Below are positions 7,036 through 14,901 of a stretch of DNA of 50,086 bases, in pieces; the stretch's first letter is position 1, and each line of letters opens with the position of its first letter. The notes beneath the pieces were generated by a model. The model ran no database searches. It was not told the DNA's origin and saw nothing but the letters and a program-made list of their open reading frames with translations. The stretch spans positions 1 through 50,086 of the forward strand of contig NZ_SMKT01000053.1 of NCBI RefSeq assembly GCF_004348735.1. The letters are read 5' to 3'. The stretch is from Actinomadura sp. KC06. Its GTDB lineage: Bacteria; Actinomycetota; Actinomycetes; Streptosporangiales; Streptosporangiaceae. A program made the translations under genes and the position numbers.

Positions 7036-8733
7036 CTAACCGAACGGCATGTACTTCTTCCAGAAGTCGCAGTGGTGCTGCCTTCCGATCTCCCTGGTCA
7101 TCTCGCTGTCACCCGCGGGCACCAGCGACATGACGCCCTGGTCCGACTCGGTGAACGGCGTCCACAGCGGGGTGCCGTCCACGGTCGGGTTCCCGGTGCG
7201 GGCGAATCCCGTCCACTGGGCGGTGAGCTGCTTGCCGAACGACACCTGGTTGGGCGTCAGCTCGGTGTTGCCGAACGGGCTGAGGAAGATGCTCTCGCTG
7301 ATGTGGTACGACCCGTTGGGCTTGGTCGCGTCCAGGAAGAACATCGGCGGGGCGTCGGCGTTGTCGGTCTGGTACGCGAACACCTTGATGTGCTCGGCCA
7401 TCCGCTGGTCGTTGATCAGCGCCGGGCAGACGGAGTTGGAGTCGGCCACGATCGTCCGGTAGGCGATGAACGGCGACGGGTCCGGGAACCGCTCCAGCGG
7501 GTACAGCTTCATGACCTCGTCCGCGGCGTCGCCGTACTGCTGGCGGATGTTCGCCTGGTACTCCGCGGGCGTGTTCGCGGACGGGAGCTGCGTCTCGTCG
7601 CGGTCGACGCCGTGCATCAGCGTGACGTCGTTGACCTTCCCTTCGGCGAACGCCTGCGCGGGCGACACGGGCAGCACCTCGCCGTCGACGACGGGGCCCT
7701 GCGTCCCCACGTCCGCCCCGACGCCGCGCCCGGTCTGATCCAGCAGCCGCTGGACGGGCACGGCGCGCAGGCAGGCGGCAACGTCGGCGACGTTTCCGCA
7801 ACCTACGGCCGCCGCGAACCGGTCGGCCGCCTGCTGTGCCTCATCCCGGGTCGGCAGGTCGGCCATGCAGTCCTGCGGCTGCCATTGGACGTCGACGCCG
7901 CGCCGCGAGTTGTACTCGCCGCTCTGCGGGATGCCCTTGTGGAACAGCCCCTTCGCCGTCGGCGAGGCGGTGTTGGCGCACACGCTCGACCCGCCGGCGG
8001 ACGCGCCGTAGATGGTCACGTTGTTCGGGTCGCCGCCGAACTTGGCGATGTTGGCCTGCACCCAGCGCAGCGCGGCCTGCTGGTCGCGGAAGGCGTAGTT
8101 GCCGGAGTTCTCGCCGAACGCCTTGTGCGACATGAAACCGAAGATGTTGAGCCGGTACCGGACACCGACGTGCAGGATGTTGCCGTTCTTCACCAGGTGC
8201 TTGCCGTCGGACGGCGCGCCGAACCGGAACCCGCCGCCGTGCAGTTCGACCATCACGGCGAGCGGCTTGCCATCGGTCTTCTCCGGGGCGGTGACGTTGA
8301 GCCGGAGGCAGTCCTCGTTCGTCGAGCCCTGGCCGAGCCCCGGCGGCTGCGGGCAGGTCGGGCCCGCGGCGGTGGCCTCAAGCGTGTTCGTCCACGGCGC
8401 GGCCGGCTGCGGCGGAGCCCAGCGCAGATTCCGCAACGGCGGGGTCGCGTACGGGATGCCGAGCCAAGTCTTGACACCGTCGGCTATCCCGCCGCACACC
8501 GGGCCCTTGTCCGTCTGGACGGTCGTGCCGTCCGCGCACACCAGCGCCTTCGCGGCGCCGCCGGGCGCGGCGTCGGCGGTGGCCTGGGCCGCGGGGAGCA
8601 CGGGAGCGAACGCGACCGCCGCCGCGCCGATGGCCGGGACAATCCATTTACTGATTTTCACACCCGACGTGGTCCTGCCGGATCTTCTCGCGCCCGAGGC
8701 CGTTGCGCGAGTCCTCATTCTCGGCATTTTCAT
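7036..8733 (-). CDS. Secreted carboxylesterase/lipase, type B family
   Basis: This encodes 565 aa. A long basic leader precedes a hydrophobic signal segment (residues 29-54, ending AQATADA), consistent with export. Type-B carboxylesterase features follow in order: GIPYATPP near 92-99, EDCLRLNV (140-147), oxyanion-hole HGGGF (165-169), nucleophile Ser245 in GASAGG, acid Glu380 in VDRDETQ, and catalytic His477 in GSYHISE. The family motif is usually GESAGG; the Ala at 244 is a mild variation. FARTGNP near the C-terminus is also typical. It hydrolyses carboxylic esters, with substrate unknown. A GTG at the codon of Val25 (VKISKWIV) would give a more standard signal peptide, but AAAGGA precedes the chosen ATG. 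It is transcribed alone, 57 bp upstream of the LytTR frame. Confidence 0.93.
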   Translation of the reverse strand: MKMPRMRTRATASGARRSGRTTSGVKISKWIVPAIGAAAVAFAPVLPAAQATADAAPGGAAKALVCADGTTVQTDKGPVCGGIADGVKTWLGIPYATPPLRNLRWAPPQPAAPWTNTLEATAAGPTCPQPPGLGQGSTNEDCLRLNVTAPEKTDGKPLAVMVELHGGGFRFGAPSDGKHLVKNGNILHVGVRYRLNIFGFMSHKAFGENSGNYAFRDQQAALRWVQANIAKFGGDPNNVTIYGASAGGSSVCANTASPTAKGLFHKGIPQSGEYNSRRGVDVQWQPQDCMADLPTRDEAQQAADRFAAAVGCGNVADVAACLRAVPVQRLLDQTGRGVGADVGTQGPVVDGEVLPVSPAQAFAEGKVNDVTLMHGVDRDETQLPSANTPAEYQANIRQQYGDAADEVMKLYPLERFPDPSPFIAYRTIVADSNSVCPALINDQRMAEHIKVFAYQTDNADAPPMFFLDATKPNGSYHISESIFLSPFGNTELTPNQVSFGKQLTAQWTGFARTGNPTVDGTPLWTPFTESDQGVMSLVPAGDSEMTREIGRQHHCDFWKKYMPFG

Positions 8734-9140
8734 GCTCGGCGTCCTTTACCGTCGACTACAGTTCGACGGGCTCCCGGCAGGCGGTAATTCGGCGCCGGCC
8801 GTCCCGTCCCCCCGGCGGCTGGACGATAAGTCCGGCATAAGCCGATATGACAGGCGAATTCGCGCCGTTCGCGATGAGCGGTGCCGTCCACTCGCCAAGC
8901 GGTACCGCCCCACCGGCAGACGGCCTCCGGCGCACGACACGGTCGTCCGAGACCACCTCGCCCGGACGTTTGAGAAGCAGCGGCGGGCACACGCGCCCGC
9001 GCCGACGGTCACGGCCGCGTCCACACCGGCGGGGTGGGTCCCGGTCGATGGGAGGGCGGCTCGCGCGGTCGCCGGTCGGGCGTTTACTCTACCAAACAAT
9101 TGTTAGAAAGACGCTGGACGGATCATGAGGGCGGCTGCAC
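8734..9140. promoter_or_regulatory. 407-bp divergent intergenic region, esterase / acyl-CoA dehydrogenase
   Basis: No gene is supported here. Two sites stand out. The first is an inverted repeat, CCGTCGA-N7-TCGACGG (8749-8769), placed where the esterase promoter should be. The second is the perfect palindrome AACAATTGTT (9095-9104) within ACCAAACAATTGTTAG, 36 nt before the fadE start. It resembles the ACCAAnn..TTGGT-type sites that TetR regulators use ahead of actinobacterial acyl-CoA genes. Neither is proven. Confidence 0.45.
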
Positions 9141-10271
9141 ATGGATCTTGAGTTCGGGGCGGCGGACGAGGAGTTCCGCGCGGAGGTGCGGGCGTGGCTG
9201 CACGAGCACGTCCCGTCCGGGCCGCTGCCGTCGCTGGAGACCGCGGACGGCTTCGCCGCGCACCGGGAGTGGGAGCGGACGCTCGGCCGGGCCCGGCTCG
9301 GCGTCGTGTCCTGGCCGGAGGAGTACGGCGGGCGCGGCGCGTCCGTGCTGCAATGGCTGATCTTCGAGGAGGAGTACTACGCGGCCGCCGCACCGGGACG
9401 CGTCAGCCAGAACGGCATCAACCTCCTCGCCCCGACGCTGCTGAAGCACGGCACGCCGGAGCAGCTCGCCCGCGTCCTGCCGCCGATGGCCTCGGGCGAG
9501 GTGATCTGGGCGCAGGCGTGGTCGGAGCCGGGCGCGGGCAGCGACCTCGCGGCGCTCCGCGCGACCGCCACGCGCACGGACGGCGGCTGGCTGCTCGACG
9601 GGCAGAAGACGTGGAGCTCGCGGGCAGCGTTCGCCGACCGCGGTTTCGGCCTGTTCCGCTCCGACCCGGAGGCCGCGCGCCACCGCGGGCTCACGTACCT
9701 GATGTTCCCGCTGGACGTGGACGGCGTGACGGTCCGCCCGATCGGGCGGCTGGACGGCAAGCCCGCGTTCGCCGAGCTGTTCCTCGACGGGGTGTTCGTC
9801 CCGGACGAGGACGTCATCGGGACGGCCGGCGACGGGTGGCGCGTCGCGATGGCCACGGCAGGCAACGAGCGCGGCCTCACCCTCCGCAGCCCCGGGCGTT
9901 TCACGGCGGCGGCGGAACGCCTGGTCGGCCTGTGGAAGGAGCGGGCGGCCACGTCGGACACGGCCATGCGGGACCGGGTCGCCGACGCCTGGATCAGATC
10001 CCGGGCCTACCGGCTCAAGGGGTTCGAGACGATCTCGCGCGGCGACGACATCGGCGCCGAGTCGAGCCTGAACAAGGTCTTCTGGTCGGAGCTGGACGTG
10101 GCGCTGCACGAGACCGCCCTCGACCTGCTCGGCCCGGACGGCGAGCTGGAGTCGGACTGGCTGGAGAACTACGTGTTCTCGCTCGCCGGACCGATCTACG
10201 CGGGCACCAACGAGATCCAGCGCAACGTGATCGCCGAGCGGCTGCTCGGCCTGCCGAAGGGGTCCCGGTGA
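9141..10271 (+). CDS. Acyl-CoA dehydrogenase, large-type subunit (FadE family)
   Basis: This 376-aa flavoprotein has all three acyl-CoA dehydrogenase regions. There is an N-terminal helical domain (DLEFGAADEEFRAEVRAWL, VSWPEEYGGRG), and a middle strand domain with WSEPGAGSDLA, which binds FAD and substrate. The C-terminal helical domain ends IYAGTNEIQRNVIAERLLGLP, the usual FAD-contacting NEIQ signature. It oxidises an acyl-CoA to the 2,3-enoyl-CoA. The next gene encodes a second, shorter dehydrogenase starting within its stop codon (GTGA, 4-nt overlap). Such pairs form the alpha2beta2 enzymes known from mycobacterial steroid breakdown (for example FadE31/32-type or ChsE pairs). With a FadD3-like ligase downstream, a role in steroid ring or side-chain beta-oxidation is likely. 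The exact substrate is inference. Confidence 0.92.
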   Translation: MDLEFGAADEEFRAEVRAWLHEHVPSGPLPSLETADGFAAHREWERTLGRARLGVVSWPEEYGGRGASVLQWLIFEEEYYAAAAPGRVSQNGINLLAPTLLKHGTPEQLARVLPPMASGEVIWAQAWSEPGAGSDLAALRATATRTDGGWLLDGQKTWSSRAAFADRGFGLFRSDPEAARHRGLTYLMFPLDVDGVTVRPIGRLDGKPAFAELFLDGVFVPDEDVIGTAGDGWRVAMATAGNERGLTLRSPGRFTAAAERLVGLWKERAATSDTAMRDRVADAWIRSRAYRLKGFETISRGDDIGAESSLNKVFWSELDVALHETALDLLGPDGELESDWLENYVFSLAGPIYAGTNEIQRNVIAERLLGLPKGSR

Positions 10272-11185
10272 AGTTCGTCCTTTCCGCCGAGCAGCGCATG
10301 TTCGGCGAGACGCTGCGCGACCTGCTCGCCGAGGCGGAAACCCCGAAGACCATCCGTGCCTGGGCGGCCGGGGACACGGGGCCCGGCCGGGCGCTGTGGT
10401 CGTCGGTCGCCGAGGCGGGAGTGTTCGCGGTCGCCGTCCCGGAGGGCTCCGGCGGCGCCGGGCCGCTGCCGGTCGAGCTGTGCGTCGCCGCCGAGGAGCT
10501 GGGCCGCGCCGCCGCCCCCGGCCCGTACGTGGAAACTCTCGCGGCCGCCGAACTCCTGGGCGGCGTGGGCCGCGGCGAGTCGCCGTGGCTGCGGCGGATC
10601 GCGGACGGCGAGGCGGTCGTGTCGCTCGCCGTCCCGCACGCGCTGGACGCCGACATCGCCGACCTCGTCCTGGACGCGGACGGCGTCGAACGCGAGCCGG
10701 GCGAGCGCGTCACATCACTGGACCCGGCGCGGCGCCTTTTCCGTATCCGGGGCGCCGTCCCTGGTTTCACCGATTTCGGTGCGCTGCTGTGCGCGGCGCA
10801 GCAGATCGGCCTCGGCCGGTCGCTGCTGGACGTGTCCGTCGCCTACGCCAAGACCCGGCGGCAGTTCGGACGTCCGATCGGCGAATACCAGGCGATCAAG
10901 CACCATCTGGCGAGCGCGCTGGTGGAGCTCGAATTCGCGCGGCCGCTCGTGTACGGGGCGGCGCTGTCGTACGGGACGCCGGACTTCGCGCGGGACGTGT
11001 CCGCCGCCAAGGCCGCCGCGTCCGAGGCGTCCTACGCGACGGCCAAGACCGCGCTCCAGGTGCACGGCGCGATCGGCTACACCGACGAGTACGACCCGTC
11101 CCTCTGGATCCGCAAGGCCCGCGCGCTGTACTCGGCGTGGGGCACGGTGTCCGAGCACAGGGCCCGCGTCATGGCGGCTCTTTGA
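10268..11185 (+). CDS. Acyl-CoA dehydrogenase, small-type partner subunit
   Basis: This encodes 305 aa, starting with GTG inside the upstream stop (GTGA), so the two are translationally coupled. It has the N-terminal helical domain (VKFVLSAEQRMFGETLRDLLAE) and the C-terminal helical domain (AYAKTRRQFGRPIGEYQAIKH, then ALQVHGAIGYTDEYD). The middle strand domain is much reduced, as in the short subunits of heteromeric actinobacterial dehydrogenases, where the active site is split between partners. RQFGRPIG and QVHGAIGYT are the standard FAD-contact motifs. The gene probably acts only together with the upstream dehydrogenase. Its last 17 bp overlap the 3' end of the convergent FadD3-like gene, so no terminator separates them. 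Confidence 0.92.
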   Translation: MKFVLSAEQRMFGETLRDLLAEAETPKTIRAWAAGDTGPGRALWSSVAEAGVFAVAVPEGSGGAGPLPVELCVAAEELGRAAAPGPYVETLAAAELLGGVGRGESPWLRRIADGEAVVSLAVPHALDADIADLVLDADGVEREPGERVTSLDPARRLFRIRGAVPGFTDFGALLCAAQQIGLGRSLLDVSVAYAKTRRQFGRPIGEYQAIKHHLASALVELEFARPLVYGAALSYGTPDFARDVSAAKAAASEASYATAKTALQVHGAIGYTDEYDPSLWIRKARALYSAWGTVSEHRARVMAAL

Positions 11186-12752
11186 GCGCCCCGCCGTCTT
11201 TGAGTTCGACGCGGCGGACCTTGCCGGACGCGGTCTTCGGGAGGTCGTCCACGAAGACGACCTCCCGCGGGACCTTGAAGTTCGCGAGCCGCTCCCGGCA
11301 GTGCCCGATCAGCTCGTCCGCCGTGGCGCTCCGCCCGGGCCGGAGGCGGACGTGGGCGCGTCCTACCTCGCCCAGGCGCGCGTCGGGGACACCGACGACA
11401 CCCGACTCGGCGACCGCGTCATGGCGGGCGAGAACGTCCTCGACCTCGGCGGGGTAGACGTTGAAGCCGCCGACGACGAACATCTCCTTCGTCCGTCCGG
11501 TGATGGTGAGGTTGCCGCGCTCGTCCAGGCGTCCGCGGTCGCCGGTGTCGAGCCAGCCGCCGTCCCGGATCGTCTCCGCCGTGGCCTCCGGGTCGCCCAG
11601 GTAGCCCTTCATCACGTTGTAGCCGCGGACGAGCACCGCGCCGTCCGTGCCCGCCGGAACCTTCCCGCCCTTCTCGTCGACGATGGCGACCTCGACGTCG
11701 GCGATGGGCCTGCCGCAGGTGGTGGCGATGGTCTCGTCATCGTCGTCCACCGAGCAGACCGACACCGTGCCGGTCGACTCCGTCAGCCCGTACGCGGTCA
11801 CGACCTGCGGGAACAGCTCGGCGCGGATGCGCCGCACCAGCGCCACGGGCACGTCCGCCGCGCCCGTCACGGCCAGCCGGAGGGACGACAGGTCGCGCTC
11901 GTCCCTGCCCGGCGCGTCGAGCAGCGACGTGTAGATCGTCGGCGGCCCCGGCAGGACCGTGATCCTCTCCCGCTCGATCAACCGCAGCGTCTCCGGGACG
12001 TCGAACGTCCGCTGGAGCACCATCGTGGCGCCCTTCAGCAGGCAGGCCAGCACGCCCGCCTTGTAGCCGAACGAGTGGAACAGCGGGTTGACGATCAGGT
12101 ACCGGTCGCCGGACCGGACACCCGTCCGCTCGGACCACGCCTCGAAGGTGCGGACGTTCTGCTCGTGCGTGCTCATGACGCCCTTGGGCTTTCCGGTCGT
12201 CCCGGACGTGAACAGGACGTCGGCGACATCGTCCGGCCGGACGGCTCCGGCTCGCGCGTCGGCCTCTGCCTGGGAGACGGCCTTGGCGATGAACTCGTCC
12301 CATGTGCCGACGCCCGGCCGCGCGGCCCCGTTGAACGTGACCACGGCCTCCAGCGCCGGAAGCCCGGCCAGGACCCCCGACTCGTCCATGCCGAGCATTC
12401 CGGGGTAGTCGATGCCGAGGAACCCGTCCTCCACGAAGAGGACCCTCACCTCGGCCTTGGTGAGCGGCCACCGCGCCTCGTCCCCCTTGAACCGCGTGTT
12501 CAGCGGGACGAGCGTCGCGCCCGCGCCCATCGCGCCGAGCACGGCGACGATCCACGCCAGCCCGTTCGGCGCCCAGATCGCGACGCGATCGCCCGGCTCG
12601 ATCCCGGCGCCGATGAACGCGCCCGCCGCCCGCCGGGCGCGGTCCCGCAGCTCGGCGTAGGTCACCCGGACGTCGCCGTCGACGACCGCCTCCGCCTCCG
12701 GAAACTCCGCGGCCGCCCGCGCCAGCACCCCCGGAATCGTCAGCTCGTTCAT
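11169..12752 (-). CDS. fadD3: FadD3-like acyl-CoA ligase
   Basis: This 527-aa adenylate-forming enzyme carries the P-loop DVLFTSGTTGKPKG, the A5-type motif TAYGLTES, the hinge-region LDTGDRGRLDERG, and the C-terminal Lys motif PKTASGKVRR. The segments RVAIWAPN, VPLNTRFKGDEA, NPLFHSFGYKAGVLACLL, ITVLPGPPTIYTSLLD and YVCGGFNVYPAEVE-like (MFVVGGFNVYPAEVED) closely follow mycobacterial FadD3. That enzyme activates the C/D-ring propionate left from cholesterol (HIP) to its CoA ester. The symbol rests on remembered family resemblance, not a search. Element TCCCGCTCACCGG lies 46 bp before the ATG, and a near copy precedes the MaoC gene at 15684. It converges on the dehydrogenase pair. Confidence 0.9.
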   Translation of the reverse strand: MNELTIPGVLARAAAEFPEAEAVVDGDVRVTYAELRDRARRAAGAFIGAGIEPGDRVAIWAPNGLAWIVAVLGAMGAGATLVPLNTRFKGDEARWPLTKAEVRVLFVEDGFLGIDYPGMLGMDESGVLAGLPALEAVVTFNGAARPGVGTWDEFIAKAVSQAEADARAGAVRPDDVADVLFTSGTTGKPKGVMSTHEQNVRTFEAWSERTGVRSGDRYLIVNPLFHSFGYKAGVLACLLKGATMVLQRTFDVPETLRLIERERITVLPGPPTIYTSLLDAPGRDERDLSSLRLAVTGAADVPVALVRRIRAELFPQVVTAYGLTESTGTVSVCSVDDDDETIATTCGRPIADVEVAIVDEKGGKVPAGTDGAVLVRGYNVMKGYLGDPEATAETIRDGGWLDTGDRGRLDERGNLTITGRTKEMFVVGGFNVYPAEVEDVLARHDAVAESGVVGVPDARLGEVGRAHVRLRPGRSATADELIGHCRERLANFKVPREVVFVDDLPKTASGKVRRVELKDGGALKEPP

Positions 12753-12797
12753 AACCCTTCATCATGGGCGCGGCCGAGCCGGTCACGCGAAGCCCCA

Positions 12798-12810
12798 TCC
12801 CGCTCACCGG
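12798..12810 (-). promoter_or_regulatory. Shared 13-bp element, copy A (FadD3-like promoter)
   Basis: TCCCGCTCACCGG lies 46 bp upstream of the FadD3-like start. It is one of five copies of TCCCGCTSASCGR in the window, all ahead of CoA or steroid genes. A conserved CATCATGGGCGCGGC block lies between it and the start codon. Confidence 0.6.
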
Positions 12811-12822
12811 TACGCGGCGGCG

Positions 12823-13296
12823 TCACCCGTCCGGGGTCCGGCGCAGCTCCTTGGCGGCCGTCCGGTAGGCGCCGGCGATGCGGACGAGCATGTCGAGCAG
12901 CAGCGGCGCCTGCTCCGGCGTGTAGCGCGCGCCGACCTCGTCCAGATACCGCCTGGACGACTCGCAGGCGGCCTCGTAGTCGTCCATGCCTCCGGCGACC
13001 GGCTCGACGGTGACCGTCCGCCGGTCCTGCGCGCCGCGCACCCGCCGCACGTAGCCCGCCTTCTCCAGCCTGTCGACGAGCCGGGTGGTGGAGGCGGACG
13101 GCAGCCCGAGCTCCTCGGAGATCGTCCCCACCGCGAGCGGCCCGCGCATCTCCAGCAGGATCGCGGCGGCGACGTCGACCGGCTGCAGCCCGAGCCGGTC
13201 GGCGACCGCCTCGTTGTGCAGCAGGACCGCGATCACGAACTCGCGGAACACGTCCTCGCCCTGCCGCGCCTGCTCCGCCTGCTTCCGCCGACCCAC
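12823..13296 (-). CDS. MarR-family transcriptional regulator
   Basis: This encodes 157 aa with a typical MarR winged helix. VDVAAAILLEMRGPLAVGTISEELGLPSASTTRLVDRLEKAGYVRRV covers the helix-turn-helix, and RRVRGAQDRRTVTVEPV is the beta-hairpin wing with the conserved D-R-R. N- and C-terminal helices supply the dimer interface. A GTG start at 13296 is used. It is divergent from an FAD monooxygenase gene, with only 62 bp between them. That gap holds a strong palindrome (13321-13341), so autoregulation and control of the monooxygenase are likely. MarR proteins of this layout usually release DNA when they bind an aromatic or phenolic ligand. The ligand here is unknown. Confidence 0.9.
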   Translation of the reverse strand: MGRRKQAEQARQGEDVFREFVIAVLLHNEAVADRLGLQPVDVAAAILLEMRGPLAVGTISEELGLPSASTTRLVDRLEKAGYVRRVRGAQDRRTVTVEPVAGGMDDYEAACESSRRYLDEVGARYTPEQAPLLLDMLVRIAGAYRTAAKELRRTPDG

Positions 13297-13320
13297 TGTC
13301 GCAGCCTACTCCGCCCCGAT

Positions 13321-13341
13321 GTATCTTCATATCGAAGATAC
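13321..13341. promoter_or_regulatory. Palindromic MarR-type operator
   Basis: GTATCTTC-ATATC-GAAGATAC is a perfect 8-bp inverted repeat with a 5-bp centre. It sits in the 62-bp gap between marR and the divergent monooxygenase, 17 bp before the monooxygenase start and just upstream of its GGAGGGG site. It is AT-rich against the background. Size, symmetry and position fit a MarR dimer site controlling both genes. Confidence 0.8.
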
Positions 13342-13358
13342 TTCATTTCGGAGGGGAT

Positions 13359-14513
13359 ATGGAGATTCTGGTCATCGGCGGCGGCATCGGGGGCCTGGCC
13401 GCCGCACGCGAACTGCTGGCCGGCGGGCACGACGTCCGGGTCTACGAACAGGCCCCGGCCCGCCGGACCGGCGGCAAGGCGATCCTCCTCTGGAGCAACG
13501 GGACCGCCGTCCTGCACGACCTCGGCATCAGCGTCGACGGCGCCGGCAACCGCATCGACAGGATCGACGCCCTGACCTCCGACGGCCGCCTGCGCACCAC
13601 CCAGAGCATCGCCCACACCGCCGGCCGCTTCGGCTTCGAGACCAAGGCCATCGCCCGCCGCGACCTGCTGGAACGCCTCGCGGACGGCCTGCCGGACGAC
13701 CTCGTCCGCTACGGCAAGACCTGCGAGCGCATCAGCCAGGACGGCGACCGCGTCACGGCCGCCTTCGACGACGGATCGACCGACACCGCGGACCTGCTCG
13801 TCGGGGCCGACGGCCACCACTCGGTCGTCCGGCGCCACCTGTGGGGGGACGGCGCGGTCCGTCCGGCGACCTTCGGCACCTGGCAGGGCCTCAGCCCGAT
13901 CGACATCGAGCTCACCGGCACCCACCACCACAGCATGATCACCGGACGGGAGGGCGCCTGCGGCCTCATGCCCGCCGGGGACGGCCTCCTCCAATGGTGG
14001 TTCGACGTGCGCTGGTCCCCCGCCGACCCGCGCCCCGCCTCTCCGCTGACCGACCTGCGGCGGCGTTTCGGCCATTGGGCATCGCCCGTCCCCGAGGTTC
14101 TCGCCGCCGCCAACGACGACGACCTCGAATTCTTCGGCCACCACTGGAACAAGGTCCGCCGCGTATGGGGAGACGGCCGCATCACCCTCGTCGGCGACGC
14201 CGCCCACACCATGCCGCCCACCCTCGGCCAGGGCGCCAACCAGACCCTTGAGGACGTCTGGGTCCTAGGACGCGAACTCGCCAAGGAAGACAAGGACCCG
14301 GCGGCACGCCTACGCGAATACGAGAAGACCCGCTACCCGCAGATCTCCAGGGTCTCCCGAATGGCCAAGCGCAACCCCGCCAACTGGCGCATCCCACCCG
14401 TGATCGGCCGCCTCTTCCCGGAAACGTCCCAGACCACCATGCTCGCCCGCTTCAGCAACCGCCTCACCGCCCGGGTGTCAGGGACGCGAGCGGAGCACCT
14501 CCACGACACGTGA
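13359..14513 (+). CDS. FAD-dependent monooxygenase
   Basis: This 384-aa protein belongs to the group-A flavin hydroxylase family. The Rossmann dinucleotide motif is at the N-terminus (EILVIGGGIGGLAAARELL, then Glu in VRVYEQ). The central VGADGHHSVVR matches the DG motif, and RITLVGDAAHTMPPTLGQGANQTLED matches the GD motif that contacts FAD. Residues LVGDAAHTMPP and GQGAN are near-invariant in these enzymes. It would use NAD(P)H and O2 to hydroxylate or epoxidise a small molecule, often an aromatic compound or antibiotic; TetX-like inactivation is one possibility. GGAGGGG precedes the ATG. It is controlled, by inference, by the divergent MarR. Its last 36 bp overlap a broken gene on the other strand. 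Confidence 0.92.
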   Translation: MEILVIGGGIGGLAAARELLAGGHDVRVYEQAPARRTGGKAILLWSNGTAVLHDLGISVDGAGNRIDRIDALTSDGRLRTTQSIAHTAGRFGFETKAIARRDLLERLADGLPDDLVRYGKTCERISQDGDRVTAAFDDGSTDTADLLVGADGHHSVVRRHLWGDGAVRPATFGTWQGLSPIDIELTGTHHHSMITGREGACGLMPAGDGLLQWWFDVRWSPADPRPASPLTDLRRRFGHWASPVPEVLAAANDDDLEFFGHHWNKVRRVWGDGRITLVGDAAHTMPPTLGQGANQTLEDVWVLGRELAKEDKDPAARLREYEKTRYPQISRVSRMAKRNPANWRIPPVIGRLFPETSQTTMLARFSNRLTARVSGTRAEHLHDT

Positions 14514-14783
14514 CCACGAGTCGGCGCCGTGGCCGTCGTCGATCGCCCGACGTGCCAGGTCACGCATCAGCGCCGGAAGCCGGGGATCGACGCCCGCCTG
14601 CACGCTGGTCGCGTGGACGTGCTCGAGTCCGGAGAGCTCCATCAGCAGGTTGTCCTCGGCGCCGGAATAGGTGCCCGCGTCCACATCGGCCGCGAGCCGC
14701 TCGAAGGCCGCCGGCAGGATGGCCAGGATCTCACCGGCCCAGGGCAGGAACTCCTTCGCGGTCAGACCCTGTGCGGTGGCCAT
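14478..14783 (-). pseudogene. 3' remnant of an imine-reductase-like NAD(P) oxidoreductase
   Basis: The 101 codons encode only the C-terminal helical domain of the imine reductase / reductive aminase family. GLTAKEFLPWAGEILAILP, LLMELSGLEHVHATSVQAG, VDPRLPALMRDLARRAIDDGHG and a closing VVEVLRS are the recognisable segments. The whole NAD(P)-binding Rossmann half (about 190 residues) is missing. The in-frame ATG at 14783 lies at the break and is probably fortuitous. Directly beyond the break, on the other strand, lies the 3' end of an HxlR-type regulator, also missing its front. Two broken fronts meeting at one point indicate a deletion that removed the shared divergent promoter and both 5' halves. 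A short expressed protein is unlikely. Confidence 0.8.
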
Positions 14784-14895
14784 CTACAGCCTGACCGAGC
14801 GCGGCGTTCGTCTCGACCTCGCGCTGCGTCCGCTCGGCGAATGGAGCGATCAGAACATGGACGTCATCACCGCCGCGAGACAAGGCGTGCGTTAG
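14776..14895 (+). pseudogene. 3' remnant of an HxlR-family regulator
   Basis: In the frame ending with TAG at 14893-14895, the translation after 14776 is VAIYSLTERGVRLDLALRPL followed by GEWSDQNMDVITAARQGVR. This is the last strand and helix of the HxlR winged-helix family, whose members read xYxLTxxGxxLxxxLxxLxxW. The recognition helix and everything before it are absent. The frame continues upstream only as antisense of the imine-reductase remnant. The junction is near 14776-14784. It fits the partner of the neighbouring broken oxidoreductase gene: HxlR regulators are often divergent from an NAD(P)-dependent reductase. Confidence 0.7.
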
Positions 14896-14901
14896 TGCCC
14901 C

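Noticed and set aside
10268..11185. Short acyl-CoA dehydrogenase suspected of being truncated
   Set aside because: Short partner subunits with reduced middle domains are normal in heteromeric actinobacterial dehydrogenases, and the 4-nt overlap shows an intact gene.
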